This document shows, piece after piece, positions 7,439 to 18,017 of a stretch of 64,000 nt of DNA. The notes under the pieces were generated by a model. That model was not told the origin of the DNA and did not search any database. It was given only the letters and a program-made list of their open reading frames with translations. The DNA is from Deltaproteobacteria bacterium (GTDB lineage Bacteria > UBA10199 > JACPAL01 > JACOUP01), in NCBI GenBank assembly GCA_016177765.1, contig JACOUP010000002.1:62001-126000 (forward strand). Reading direction: 5' to 3'. Each line of letters opens with the position of its first letter. Within the stretch, counting starts at the first letter, position 1. A program made the position numbers and the translations under genes.

Positions 7439-8917
7439 TTAATCAGTTTCAAATTCATTGGTTGGGACGTTGTTATCCTCTGCCGTATCAGATAATTCAC
7501 CAGCAAATTCACCGTCGCGTTCATGATCAATATCGACATCAATTGTATTCATATAGTGATCATCATCGACGATAGTGACAGGCTTTGAGTCCCCTCCCTC
7601 GACATCACCCCATGTATCTTCAGGAGTGTCCCATTCAGTATATTCGGTATACTTGGAAGTTGTTGGTTCGGCAAAGCGCAATTGGGCCTTGTCGTTGTGG
7701 ACAACATCGTAGGTCTTGCCGTTAAATTCGATCAGGTCGGCGTTAATCCAATTTTTGTTGATATTTTCTGAGTCAAGGCTTCCCTTTTCGATAGTCGCTC
7801 CAGGGTAGAGTATCTTGAGCCCCTCAATAAGACTATCGCGGATCTGTTCTCTGCTTTCTATGTGCTCCTTATCTTTTTCAGTATTTCTTGAAATAACCCT
7901 TCCCGCCTCGCGAACCAGTCCTAGATCATAGGAATAGTCATCAGGATCGCTGGCAACATTGCCATTTTCTGATTGAATTCTGTCGTTAACACCATTTCGT
8001 TGGTCTTCTAATTCTCCGTTAAGCCGCTTGATGTCGGCCATCTCCGATTTAAACCCTTCTTTTAACTCAGCCAGGAAGAGGATCACTTTTTCAGTCGGAG
8101 GATTGGGAATATTTTTAAGGTCGATGTTCTGTTTTTGAGCCGCCTTCACGACTTCTTCGGGATCAACATCGGCCCACTCCGCCAGTTCCCTCGCCTTTTG
8201 GGGGAACTCTTTCGTGCCGTCATAATCCACTTTAACTTCGTCCAGCTTGCCGAGCAGTTCGTCCATTTTTTCAGGGTTCGGGTTTCTCCCCAGTTCGGCC
8301 AACAGAAGGTCCAGTTTACGGACCTTTTCCTCTTTCTCGTCATCAGAGAGGTTGGCATCGCCCTGGATTTCGGTCCTTAACTGGGCGATGTCTGCGGCGA
8401 CGGTGGCGGCGGAAGGACCTTGGTCCTCCGTAGTTGCACCCTCTTCCCCGGCTGTTTCCGCTTCAAACGCAATATCCTCCATCCGTTCCTGGATCGCCGT
8501 CTGTCGGTCTTCCAGTTCCCGGATCTTGCCGTCCAGTTTGGCGGAGACCGCCTGGTAGACCGGGTTGTTGGAATCCAGACCGGCCGAGTCGAGACGATCC
8601 CGGAGCTGATGCAACTTATTCAATTCCTTTTCGACTTGTCTCTGTTCCTTTACCAGGCCTTTTTGTTCTTCATGCAAGGCCCGCGGGTCAGAAGGGGTCG
8701 GGTCGCTCCCCGGTTCCATCGGGGGGGGGAGGTCCCCGGGGGCCGAAACATCAAGACCATTGGCCCGCCCTGAAAGACGGTTGTTTAGGGAACCACTATC
8801 AACTCGAATCTGCCGACCGGCCACCGTCAGCTCATTTTTTCCCTTCCGTTCAGGGGCTGGCTGTGAGGTACCGGCAGTTCCCGTAACTCGAATCGAAGTC
8901 GGTTTGTTCACATTCAT
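7439..8917 (-). CDS. Large acidic coiled-coil protein, paralogue B
   Basis: Paralogue of the gene at 2849-4417, family unknown. From ATG 8917 it is 492 residues: a disordered Pro/Arg/Gly-rich head, a coiled-coil block (LVKEQRQVEKELNKLHQLRD onward), a mixed helical middle, and a C-terminal domain matching paralogue A (DSLIEGLKILYPGATI, then NADLIEFNGKTYDV). An acidic tail follows. There is no signal peptide or membrane segment. An in-frame ATG exists at 8950, but 8917 is preferred: AAAGGG lies upstream, the N-terminus then begins MNVNKP, resembling MNIRVN of paralogue A, and the distance to the sigma-54 element becomes 87 bases, identical to paralogue A. Overall similarity is confined mainly to the C-terminal domain, so the duplication is old. 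Confidence 0.83.
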   Translation of the reverse strand: MNVNKPTSIRVTGTAGTSQPAPERKGKNELTVAGRQIRVDSGSLNNRLSGRANGLDVSAPGDLPPPMEPGSDPTPSDPRALHEEQKGLVKEQRQVEKELNKLHQLRDRLDSAGLDSNNPVYQAVSAKLDGKIRELEDRQTAIQERMEDIAFEAETAGEEGATTEDQGPSAATVAADIAQLRTEIQGDANLSDDEKEEKVRKLDLLLAELGRNPNPEKMDELLGKLDEVKVDYDGTKEFPQKARELAEWADVDPEEVVKAAQKQNIDLKNIPNPPTEKVILFLAELKEGFKSEMADIKRLNGELEDQRNGVNDRIQSENGNVASDPDDYSYDLGLVREAGRVISRNTEKDKEHIESREQIRDSLIEGLKILYPGATIEKGSLDSENINKNWINADLIEFNGKTYDVVHNDKAQLRFAEPTTSKYTEYTEWDTPEDTWGDVEGGDSKPVTIVDDDHYMNTIDVDIDHERDGEFAGELSDTAEDNNVPTNEFETD

Positions 8918-9004
8918 AGAGATACCCTTTTCACTTCTATTATCGGGCAACCGGATCAGCCCAGTTGCGCCGCAGGGTGTATTAAAAATCCTCCCACCCT
9001 CTCT

Positions 9005-9023
9005 AAAGCAAGAGACATGCCAT
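9005..9023 (-). promoter_or_regulatory. Sigma-54 (RpoN) type promoter for paralogue B
   Basis: Minus-strand ATGGCATGTCTCTTGCTTT has the -24 GG and -12 GC with the obligatory 10-base gap, and it aligns with the element before paralogue A. It sits 87 bases upstream of ATG 8917. Confidence 0.72.
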
Positions 9024-9063
9024 GGTTAATAGATTGAATTTATTGTATTATTTTGACACTCCT

Positions 9064-9097
9064 GAGGTCTATGCCCCTCACTTTGGGGTTAGACCTC
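9064..9097. promoter_or_regulatory. Hairpin between divergent genes
   Basis: Perfect 8-bp arms GAGGTCTA (9064-9071) and TAGACCTC (9090-9097), with an inner CCCC/GGGG helix and a small loop, lie between the sigma-54 promoter of paralogue B and the promoter of the ATPase gene. The position about 40 bp upstream of the sigma-54 core suits an operator or activator site, but no T-run supports a terminator. Role unknown. Confidence 0.45.
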
Positions 9098-9157
9098 TCC
9101 CCTTAAGCTACTATCCTTAAAAAGGAGTGAGTAGCTATTAAATACGCTTAATATTTA

Positions 9158-9185
9158 TTGACACTTATTTTTTATCATATATATT
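9158..9185 (+). promoter_or_regulatory. Sigma-70 promoter giving a nearly leaderless ATPase mRNA
   Basis: TTGACA at 9158-9163, 16 bases, then TATATT at 9180-9185. Transcription should begin at about the ATG (9192), so the messenger would be leaderless or nearly so. No Shine-Dalgarno precedes the ATG, which agrees. Confidence 0.65.
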
Positions 9186-9191
9186 AATACT

Positions 9192-10454
9192 ATGATAGAG
9201 CGTCAGTTAAAAGCTTGGTTGGGGGAGCAGGTACAGAATCCCCAAGTTGTTCAGATTCAGGGTTTGCGGCAGACCGGCAAGACCACCCTCATGGAACAGT
9301 TCCGTGAACAATTCCCCGGATCGCTCCATTATCCGCTCCAAAATTTGGTCATCTTGCAACGTTACCGTGGAGAACCGGAAAGATGGGTTCTCGAAATTGA
9401 GCAGGAGCTCTCAAAACGAGCGAAAGAGACCCCTGCTGTTTTGCCTGTTTTTGTTGATGAGGTTCAGAAGATACCGGCCTTCTATCAGGCCATTCAGGGT
9501 CTGTATGATGCGCACAAGGGAAGGATCAAGTTCTGGATATGGGGTTCCTCGGCACGGCCCATCAAGAGGAATGGGGCTGAAACACTGGCCGGGCGCGTTT
9601 TTACAAGAATTCTCTGGCCGTTTTCACAGTCTGAAGTTTTTCAGAAAGAAAGCGTTGTTTCCCATCTCGCCGCACCGGAGACCCTGTCCTCGTTGGGTAG
9701 TGCAGAACCGATCGGTTATTCGGAGTTTCTGACGCGGTTTTTTTCACAGAGCCTTCTCCCCGAACCTTATCTTGAAGAGGTCCGGGAAAAGTCCTTTGCC
9801 ATCCTCGAATCGTACCAAAGCACCTACCTTGAAAATGAAATAAGACGTGAAAATCTGGTTCGGGATATCGGCCTCTTTCAAAGGTTCCTGGTATTGGCCG
9901 CTTCCGAAAACGGGAATAACGCCAATTATGCGGCACAGGCCAAAGTTTTGGGGATTAGTCCGCTCACAGTGCAAAATTACTACCATCTGCTGGAAGACAC
10001 CTTTGTTTGCAGTCTGCTTCCGGCCTACAGCCAGTCTTTCAGGGTTCAGGTCGCTAAAAGCCCGCGCATTTGCTTTTCTGATGTGGGTCTCGCACGTTTT
10101 GTAGCTGGAGAACGAGGCCTCGTTCATGAGGGGACAGCCGCTTATGGCAAGATCTTCGAACCTTTCGTTGTCATGGAGGTTAAAAAACAGATAGACTATC
10201 ATCAGCTTCCCTGGAAACTGTTTTACTTCAGAACAAAAACAGGGGTGGAGGTCGATCTTGTTGTGAAAGCGCCCGGTCAGACATTTGCCTGTGAAATAAA
10301 ATCGGAGAAAAAAATCGGGCCGGGTGACTTCCGGGGTATTCAAAAATTGATGAATCTGGATCCAACCATTCAACATGGGATTGTTTTTTCGCTGGATCCT
10401 CGAATGGGACCGGTGGCCCCCCGTATTTATAATGTTCCTGTCTGGAATCTTTAA
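9192..10454 (+). CDS. AAA_14 / DUF4143 family ATPase
   Basis: Members of this widespread family join an N-terminal P-loop ATPase (AAA_14) to a C-terminal DUF4143 domain with a restriction-endonuclease-like fold. Their function is poorly known and they are often in mobile or defence regions. Visible here are Walker A GLRQTGKTT (about residues 24-32), Walker B VFVDEVQKI (about 99), sensor-like WGSSAR, a winged-helix segment AKVLGISPLTVQNYYHLLED, and the C-terminal FRTKTGVEVDLVV with CEIKSEKK, the PD-(D/E)xK-like core. Length (420) is normal. It has its own promoter and is followed by a repeat array, so it is probably a single-gene unit. Confidence 0.85.
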   Translation: MIERQLKAWLGEQVQNPQVVQIQGLRQTGKTTLMEQFREQFPGSLHYPLQNLVILQRYRGEPERWVLEIEQELSKRAKETPAVLPVFVDEVQKIPAFYQAIQGLYDAHKGRIKFWIWGSSARPIKRNGAETLAGRVFTRILWPFSQSEVFQKESVVSHLAAPETLSSLGSAEPIGYSEFLTRFFSQSLLPEPYLEEVREKSFAILESYQSTYLENEIRRENLVRDIGLFQRFLVLAASENGNNANYAAQAKVLGISPLTVQNYYHLLEDTFVCSLLPAYSQSFRVQVAKSPRICFSDVGLARFVAGERGLVHEGTAAYGKIFEPFVVMEVKKQIDYHQLPWKLFYFRTKTGVEVDLVVKAPGQTFACEIKSEKKIGPGDFRGIQKLMNLDPTIQHGIVFSLDPRMGPVAPRIYNVPVWNL

Positions 10455-10466
10455 ACCGGATCCCTT

Positions 10467-10494
10467 GGGTGAACCACCCTTGGGTGACTCACCC
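10467..10494. repeat. 15-bp palindromic unit array, 2 units
   Basis: Units GGGTG-AAC-CACCC (10467-10479) and GGGTG-ACT-CACCC (10482-10494) are joined by TT and lie 15 bp apart. They occupy the gap between the ATPase gene and the TPR gene. See the dispersed-repeat finding. Confidence 0.8.
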
Positions 10495-10532
10495 TTGACA
10501 AACCCCCCTTCGATCCCCCATGAAGAGGGGCG

Positions 10533-11393
10533 ATGAAAAAGGCCCTGCCCGTTCTCATTTTCCTTCTTGTTGCCTCTATTCAATTAGAGGCCGCTGAATC
10601 CCGGCCGGCCTCCGGGGAAATCTCCACCCCCCCGCCGGAAGAGGCGATCCAGAAGATCCGTGAGGGGTATCAGAAACATGATTATCGAAAGGTTTCACGG
10701 TATTGCAAGGATTTGCCAAGTGGGAGGATTCCCTTTTATATCCAGATGATCTGTGCCGAGTCCCATGCGGCGGCGGGAGAGACGGAGGCGGCGATTCGCC
10801 TGTTGCAATCCCTCTTGAGGGAGGACCCGCCAGGTCTGGACCGCCTCAAGGCCCAGTACGACCTGGCCAACCTCTATTTCATGCAGGGGCGTTACGCCGA
10901 ATCGCGAAAGGTCTTTGAGCAGGTTTTAGAAACGGCGACCGAGAGAGAGGAATGGGTCCGGAAGGCCCGCCAGAAGATTGTCCAGTTGCGGCAGAAGGAG
11001 GGGAAGTCGAAAGACCAAATTACCCTTCAACTCCTGGAGGTGGAAGAGAGGATTGAAAAGGGGATTGATCTGTATGCCACAAAAGGGGTTTTGAAGGAGA
11101 TCCTCTCCCGGACGGAGCGGCGGCAACCCCAACAAAATGAACAGGCCAAAGAATTATTGGAACGATTGAAGGATAAAGAGAGCAGTCTGGTCACAAGCGA
11201 ACTGGCCAATGTCCACCGGTTGTATCGTGAGGAAAAGAAGCTCGCTCAAGCGCGGGAGCTCCTGCAAAAACTGCTTTTGGCCCATCCGGATATGGAAGAA
11301 CGGCCCCATGTGGAGGCACTTCTTGAAGAGGTGGAGCATGAAGAGGAAGCGGACCAGCTCGATTTGGCAAAAAAAGGCAAGAAAAGACGTTAG
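10533..11393 (+). CDS. Periplasmic TPR-repeat protein
   Basis: A signal peptide (MKKALPVLIFLLVASIQLEA) precedes a 265-residue helical protein. At least two tetratricopeptide-like repeats are visible (AAGETEAAIRLLQSLLREDP and LANLYFMQGRYAESRKVFEQ), followed by Gln/Glu/Arg-rich helices and a Lys-rich end (KKGKKRR). TPR proteins are scaffolds for protein complexes; its partner is unknown. It sits alone between the repeat array and the convergent receiver gene, whose stop is 2 bp away. Confidence 0.8.
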   Translation: MKKALPVLIFLLVASIQLEAAESRPASGEISTPPPEEAIQKIREGYQKHDYRKVSRYCKDLPSGRIPFYIQMICAESHAAAGETEAAIRLLQSLLREDPPGLDRLKAQYDLANLYFMQGRYAESRKVFEQVLETATEREEWVRKARQKIVQLRQKEGKSKDQITLQLLEVEERIEKGIDLYATKGVLKEILSRTERRQPQQNEQAKELLERLKDKESSLVTSELANVHRLYREEKKLAQARELLQKLLLAHPDMEERPHVEALLEEVEHEEEADQLDLAKKGKKRR

Positions 11394-11395
11394 TC

Positions 11396-14449
<3,054 letters not shown>

Positions 14450-14489
14450 GGGAGACCCTTTCCTTTGAAGATTTGATTTGAGCCGGCGA

Positions 14490-14517
14490 ATTATAGTGAA
14501 TAGGGATTCCGAGTCAA
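14490..14517 (-). promoter_or_regulatory. Sigma-70 promoter of metK operon
   Basis: Minus strand TTGACT, 16 bases, TATAAT. The implied leader is only about 35 nt, too short for a SAM riboswitch. Confidence 0.7.
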
Positions 14518-14541
14518 GTGCGAAAAAGAGTTCTAGACAAA

Positions 14542-14570
14542 TTGACAGTGGGCTTGCCGGATGTTAGCCT
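14542..14570 (+). promoter_or_regulatory. Possible promoter of the cta genes
   Basis: TTGACA (14542-14547), 17 bases, TAGCCT: a perfect -35 with a weak -10. The start site would be within a few bases of ATG 14582. Confidence 0.4.
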
Positions 14571-14581
14571 TCGCGCCCGCT

Positions 14582-15538
14582 ATGATCGAACGGCGTCTTT
14601 TATATCTCCTGCTTGTCCTGGTTTTTCTGTTGCTCCTGATGGGGGGACTTGTCCACAACACCGGTTCATCGCTCGCCTGTCCCGATTGGCCGCTTTGTTA
14701 CGGCAGTCTCCTGCCGGAGATGACTGGAGGCATTGCGATTGAACACAGCCACCGGCTCGTGGCCACCGCTGTCGGCCTGATGACCGTTATCCTGGCCCTT
14801 TTGATCTGGAAGAGAAGAAAAGGGGATAGAGAATTGCGGCAGATGGCGATGGCCGCTGTTGTCCTGGTCGTGGTGCAAGGTCTCCTGGGAGGAATCACCG
14901 TTCTTTACCAACTGCCTCCTCTCGTTTCTATCAGTCACCTCGCTATCTCAATCGTCTTTTTTTCGCTGTTGGTGGTGATGGGGTGGAAAACTAAAGATCC
15001 CCTCCCTCGATGGGAGGGGATGAAGGGGAGGGTGGTCACGGGGTCACCCTCTCCCTTACCCTCCCCCCTCGAAGGGGGAGGGAGGATTCAACTCTACCTC
15101 CTCATCACCACAGGTTTGGTTTATCTCCAGATCCTCCTGGGTGCCGTTGTTCGACACGGCGGCCTCGGGATTGTTTGTCCGGATCTCCCTTTTTGCTATG
15201 GCAAAATCTGGCCGGAAGGGTCACTGTATCAGGGACACATGGCACACCGGTTTGGCGGGATTATTATCGCCCTTTTTGTCTTGGCGATTCCGTTTGTCCT
15301 ACGTAGGGGCAACCGGCCGGTCACCCCTACCGGTGGAATCATCCGTTGGTTCATCTTTGCAGGAATTATTTTGGTTCTTATTCAGATCATTTTGGGGGCG
15401 GCCTGCATCCTGACCGTTTTGGGGGTGGCGTCGGTAACGGCGCATCTGGGGGTGGCGGTTCTCTTGATGGGGACAATGGTCTCCCTGGTTTGTCTGACGA
15501 GTAGGGGGCGTCCGCCTCAGGCGGACGCCCCCTACTGA
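14582..15538 (+). CDS. ctaA: Heme A synthase CtaA (COX15 family)
   Basis: CtaA oxidises the methyl group of heme O to give heme A for cytochrome c oxidase, in the inner membrane. The protein shows the family's two-fold pattern: eight predicted helices, paired Cys motifs CPDWPLCYG and CPDLPFCYG, and heme-ligand histidines in IEHSHRLVAT, ISHLA, GHMAHRFGG and TAHLG. ATG 14582 is chosen over 14561 because it starts the first helix directly. Three palindromic repeats are read in frame: 14999-15084 adds about 28 residues (DPLPRWEGMKGR ... PSPLEGGG) in the loop between the two halves, 15303-15332 encodes RRGNRPVTPTGG in another loop, and 15500-15536 supplies the last residues up to the stop. ctaB follows 9 bp downstream. 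Confidence 0.9.
   Translation: MIERRLLYLLLVLVFLLLLMGGLVHNTGSSLACPDWPLCYGSLLPEMTGGIAIEHSHRLVATAVGLMTVILALLIWKRRKGDRELRQMAMAAVVLVVVQGLLGGITVLYQLPPLVSISHLAISIVFFSLLVVMGWKTKDPLPRWEGMKGRVVTGSPSPLPSPLEGGGRIQLYLLITTGLVYLQILLGAVVRHGGLGIVCPDLPFCYGKIWPEGSLYQGHMAHRFGGIIIALFVLAIPFVLRRGNRPVTPTGGIIRWFIFAGIILVLIQIILGAACILTVLGVASVTAHLGVAVLLMGTMVSLVCLTSRGRPPQADAPY
14999..15084. repeat. Compound G/C-rich palindromic repeat inside ctaA
   Basis: Module 1 (14999-15034) contains CCCTCCCTCGATGGGAGGGG and matches 60300-60335 at 35 of 36 positions. Module 2 (15047-15084) contains CCCTCTCCCTTACCCTCC and a CCCCCCTCGAAGGGGG hairpin, resembling 60241-60280. Both are open in the ctaA frame. The CCCT(C/A)ACCCTCTCCC type is a widely seen intergenic repeat in bacteria; here it is intragenic. 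Confidence 0.75.
15303..15332. repeat. GTAGGGGC-type palindrome inside ctaA
   Basis: GTAGGGGCAACCGGC faces GCCGGTCACCCCTAC, 15-bp arms with two mismatches that would be tolerable as wobble pairs in RNA. It encodes a polar loop of CtaA. Confidence 0.6.
15500..15536. repeat. Perfect palindrome at the ctaA 3' end
   Basis: AGTAGGGGGCGTCCGCCT, one base, then its exact reverse complement (18-bp arms). It encodes the C-terminal SRGRPPQADAPY of CtaA, overlaps its stop region, and could form a strong hairpin just before the ctaB ribosome-binding site. Confidence 0.75.
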
Positions 15539-15547
15539 GGAAATCTT

Positions 15548-16426
15548 ATGACCGAACGAGCCCTCTCCTGGACCGATACCGCCATTGACTTCCTGGCCCT
15601 GGTCAAGCCTCGTGTGACGGCCTTGGTGATGGCGACAACGGCCGGTGGCCTCTGGTTGACGCCCGGGCCTGTTGAACTCCAGCTCCTTTTTTATACGCTT
15701 TTCGGCACAGTTCTTCTTGTTGGGGCGGCGAACACCTTTAATATGTACCTCGAGAGGGACATCGATGCCCTGATGAAGAGGACGCGCGACCGGCCGTTGC
15801 CAGCCAAAAGGATGGCCCCCGAAAACGCCTTTGTCTTTGGTCTTGTCCTGGCCGGGATTGCGGTGGTGATCCTGACCCTGAAGGTCAACTCCCTGACAGC
15901 CCTGCTGGGGGTTTTGGCCTTTGTGAGCTACGTTCTTTTCTATACACCCCTGAAGCAAAAGACGACGCTCTCCCTACTCATTGGGGCGGTGCCGGGGGCG
16001 ATGCCCCCCTTAATGGGATGGACGGCAGGAATCGGCTCGCTGGATCTCCCGGGCCTTTTACTTTTTGGCCTCTTGTTTTGCTGGCAGGTCCCCCATTTCC
16101 TGGCGATCGCCCTCTTTCACAAGGAGGAATATGCCAGGGCCGGGATTAAGATCCTCCCTTTGGAAAAGGGAGAGACGGCGACCAAGCACTGCATGGTCCG
16201 TTATCTGGCTCTTTTAATTCCGGTCTCCCTTTTCCTTGTTCCGTTGGGGATTGCCGGGAAACTCTATTTCTGGACGGCGGTTGTCCTGAACGGTATTTTC
16301 TTTCTCTGGGGTTGCTATGGCCTGAGAAAGTCAGCCGGGGTCCGGTGGGCCCGGAGTTTTTTTGTCACTTCGATCATTTACCTGCCGGTTCTTCTCTTTG
16401 TTCTCGCCCTTGACAGTATCCATTGA
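15548..16426 (+). CDS. ctaB: Protoheme IX farnesyltransferase CtaB (heme O synthase)
   Basis: CtaB attaches farnesyl to heme b to make heme O, the substrate of CtaA. It is a 292-residue membrane protein of the UbiA superfamily. Asp-rich motif 1 appears as NTFNMYLERDIDALMKRTRD (about residues 59-78) and is followed by RPLPAKR; the second conserved loop is CWQVPHFLAIALFHKEEYAR. About eight helices are apparent. It follows ctaA after a palindrome and its stop overlaps the next ATG (TGATG), so ctaA-ctaB-DUF420 form one assembly operon. No oxidase subunit genes are in the window. Confidence 0.95.
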   Translation: MTERALSWTDTAIDFLALVKPRVTALVMATTAGGLWLTPGPVELQLLFYTLFGTVLLVGAANTFNMYLERDIDALMKRTRDRPLPAKRMAPENAFVFGLVLAGIAVVILTLKVNSLTALLGVLAFVSYVLFYTPLKQKTTLSLLIGAVPGAMPPLMGWTAGIGSLDLPGLLLFGLLFCWQVPHFLAIALFHKEEYARAGIKILPLEKGETATKHCMVRYLALLIPVSLFLVPLGIAGKLYFWTAVVLNGIFFLWGCYGLRKSAGVRWARSFFVTSIIYLPVLLFVLALDSIH

Positions 16427-16854
16427 TGGGCCTGGATCAAACAGGGTATTATTTGGCCTCCCTGAACGCCTTTCTGAACGGGAGTTCCGCCGTTTTGCTT
16501 TTTACCGGCTGGATGGCTGTTCGCAAAAAAAATGTTTCACTCCATCGAAAATGTATGGTGACGGCGTTTCTTATTTCAATTTTATTTCTTGTCTCCTATC
16601 TCACCCGTTTTTACCTGACAGGGACCCACCGGTTTGCCGGGAGTGGACTGCTTCGCACTGTTTATTTAACAATTCTCTTGACGCACACGACATTGGCGGC
16701 GACCGTTCCGTTTCTTGCCGTTCGCACACTCTTTCTGGCTCTTAAGGGAAGATTGGAAACCCACAAAAAGTGGGCGAGGGTGACCTTCCCGATCTGGATC
16801 TATGTCTCGGTAACGGGGGTGGTTGTCTATCTCATGCTCTATTGGCGGAAATAA
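16426..16854 (+). CDS. DUF420 (YozB/CtaM-like) membrane protein
   Basis: The 142-residue protein has four predicted helices and the conserved His-bearing segments of DUF420 (KNVSLHRKCMVTAFLISILF, LLTHTTLAATVPFLAVRT, THKKWARVTFPIWIYVSVTG). In Firmicutes a DUF420 protein (CtaM) is needed for heme-copper oxidase maturation; the link here is by homology and by direct coupling to ctaB. The last 23 bp overlap the convergent MFS gene. Confidence 0.85.
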   Translation: MGLDQTGYYLASLNAFLNGSSAVLLFTGWMAVRKKNVSLHRKCMVTAFLISILFLVSYLTRFYLTGTHRFAGSGLLRTVYLTILLTHTTLAATVPFLAVRTLFLALKGRLETHKKWARVTFPIWIYVSVTGVVVYLMLYWRK

Positions 16855-17962
16855 TCAGCACGAGCCCCATCAATCCGGCCGCCAGATAATAAGGAGAGCT
16901 GTGCCAGTGGTCGTAGAGGAGACCGGCAAAGACAGGGCCGATAACGCGTCCAAGACTCGTACTCGCCTGGAAGGTCCCCATGACGGCGCCGCGTACCTGC
17001 GGCAAGGCCTTTTTTGAAACGAGACTCAACAAGGATGGCTGGCTGATTCCTCTCCCCAGAGAGGCGAAGAGAAGCGGGATGATCAGCAGAAGGATTGAAG
17101 GAGCGCTGGGGATCAGGAGAAAGGCGATCGCCAGGATCGAGGTGCCCACCAGGAGCAGTTTTTGTTCGCCAAACCGGTGGGTTAACCGACGGATCAGACC
17201 CCCTTGCACGGCAATCATGACCAAGGCCATCAGGGCCAATAACCACCCGACCTGTTTTGCGCTATAGGCAAATCGATCCATCATGAAAAAGGCGAATGTC
17301 GATTCCAGTTGGGTGATGGATAGGGTGAAGATAAAATAAATGAGGCACATTCGGGCCACCGAGCGATCGGCAAGAACCGCTGTCTTGATGACCGCTTCCT
17401 CTTTTGGATTATGCCGTGCCGGTTCCCTCAGGTACCGGGAAGCATAGACCATATTGATCACGGAGAGCCCCGCCGCGGTGAGGATCGGGATATGGTAGCC
17501 GTAGGGCGAAAGGATCCCGCCCAGCATCGGGCCGAGGAGGAAACCGATGCCAAAGGCGGCGCCAATCAGCCCCATCCCTTTGGAACGGTTTTCATCGGTG
17601 GTGATGTCAGTGACAGTGGCCGAGGCGACACTGATATTGGCGGCGAAAACACCAGAGAGTAAACGACCGAGGAATATCACCGTCAGCGAATGAGCCAGAC
17701 CGAGAAGAACCAGCGAAAGACAGGACCCCGCTATGGTCAGGATCAGCGTCGGCTTTCTGCCAAAACGGTCCGAGAATCGGCCCCAGACCGGTGAAAAAAG
17801 AAACTGCATGGCTGAATAGGAGGTGAGGAGGAGCCCCAGGACAGCGGCATTCGCCCCGTACTGTTCGGCGTAAAAAGGTAAAATCGGCATGACGATCCCG
17901 AAACCGACAAGATCGAGGGCCACGACACTAAAAAGGATGAAAAGAGAGCGATCCTTTGACAT
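16832..17962 (-). CDS. MFS drug-efflux-type transporter (TetA-like)
   Basis: Twelve-helix major facilitator of about 376 residues with the motif-A signature GRFSDRFGRKPTLI after helix 2 and the motif-C-like GAAFGIGFLLGPMLGG in helix 5, typical of the DHA1/TetA drug:H+ antiporter group. ATG 17962 is preferred over 17983 because GAGGGC lies in front of it and helix 1 begins ten residues in. It is divergent from a GbsR-like regulator only about 55 bp away, so that regulator may control it. Substrate unknown. Confidence 0.87.
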   Translation of the reverse strand: MSKDRSLFILFSVVALDLVGFGIVMPILPFYAEQYGANAAVLGLLLTSYSAMQFLFSPVWGRFSDRFGRKPTLILTIAGSCLSLVLLGLAHSLTVIFLGRLLSGVFAANISVASATVTDITTDENRSKGMGLIGAAFGIGFLLGPMLGGILSPYGYHIPILTAAGLSVINMVYASRYLREPARHNPKEEAVIKTAVLADRSVARMCLIYFIFTLSITQLESTFAFFMMDRFAYSAKQVGWLLALMALVMIAVQGGLIRRLTHRFGEQKLLLVGTSILAIAFLLIPSAPSILLLIIPLLFASLGRGISQPSLLSLVSKKALPQVRGAVMGTFQASTSLGRVIGPVFAGLLYDHWHSSPYYLAAGLMGLVLIISANRA

Positions 17963-18017
17963 GGGCCCGCCCTCATACTTCATTGACAGGTTGTTCGTCC
18001 ACTGTTATTAGGGGACG

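Noticed and set aside
9744-10583. Long open frame on the minus strand through the DUF4143 ATPase
   Set aside because: It opposes a gene with clear Walker motifs; its own translation shows no recognisable domain and its start lies in the TPR gene.
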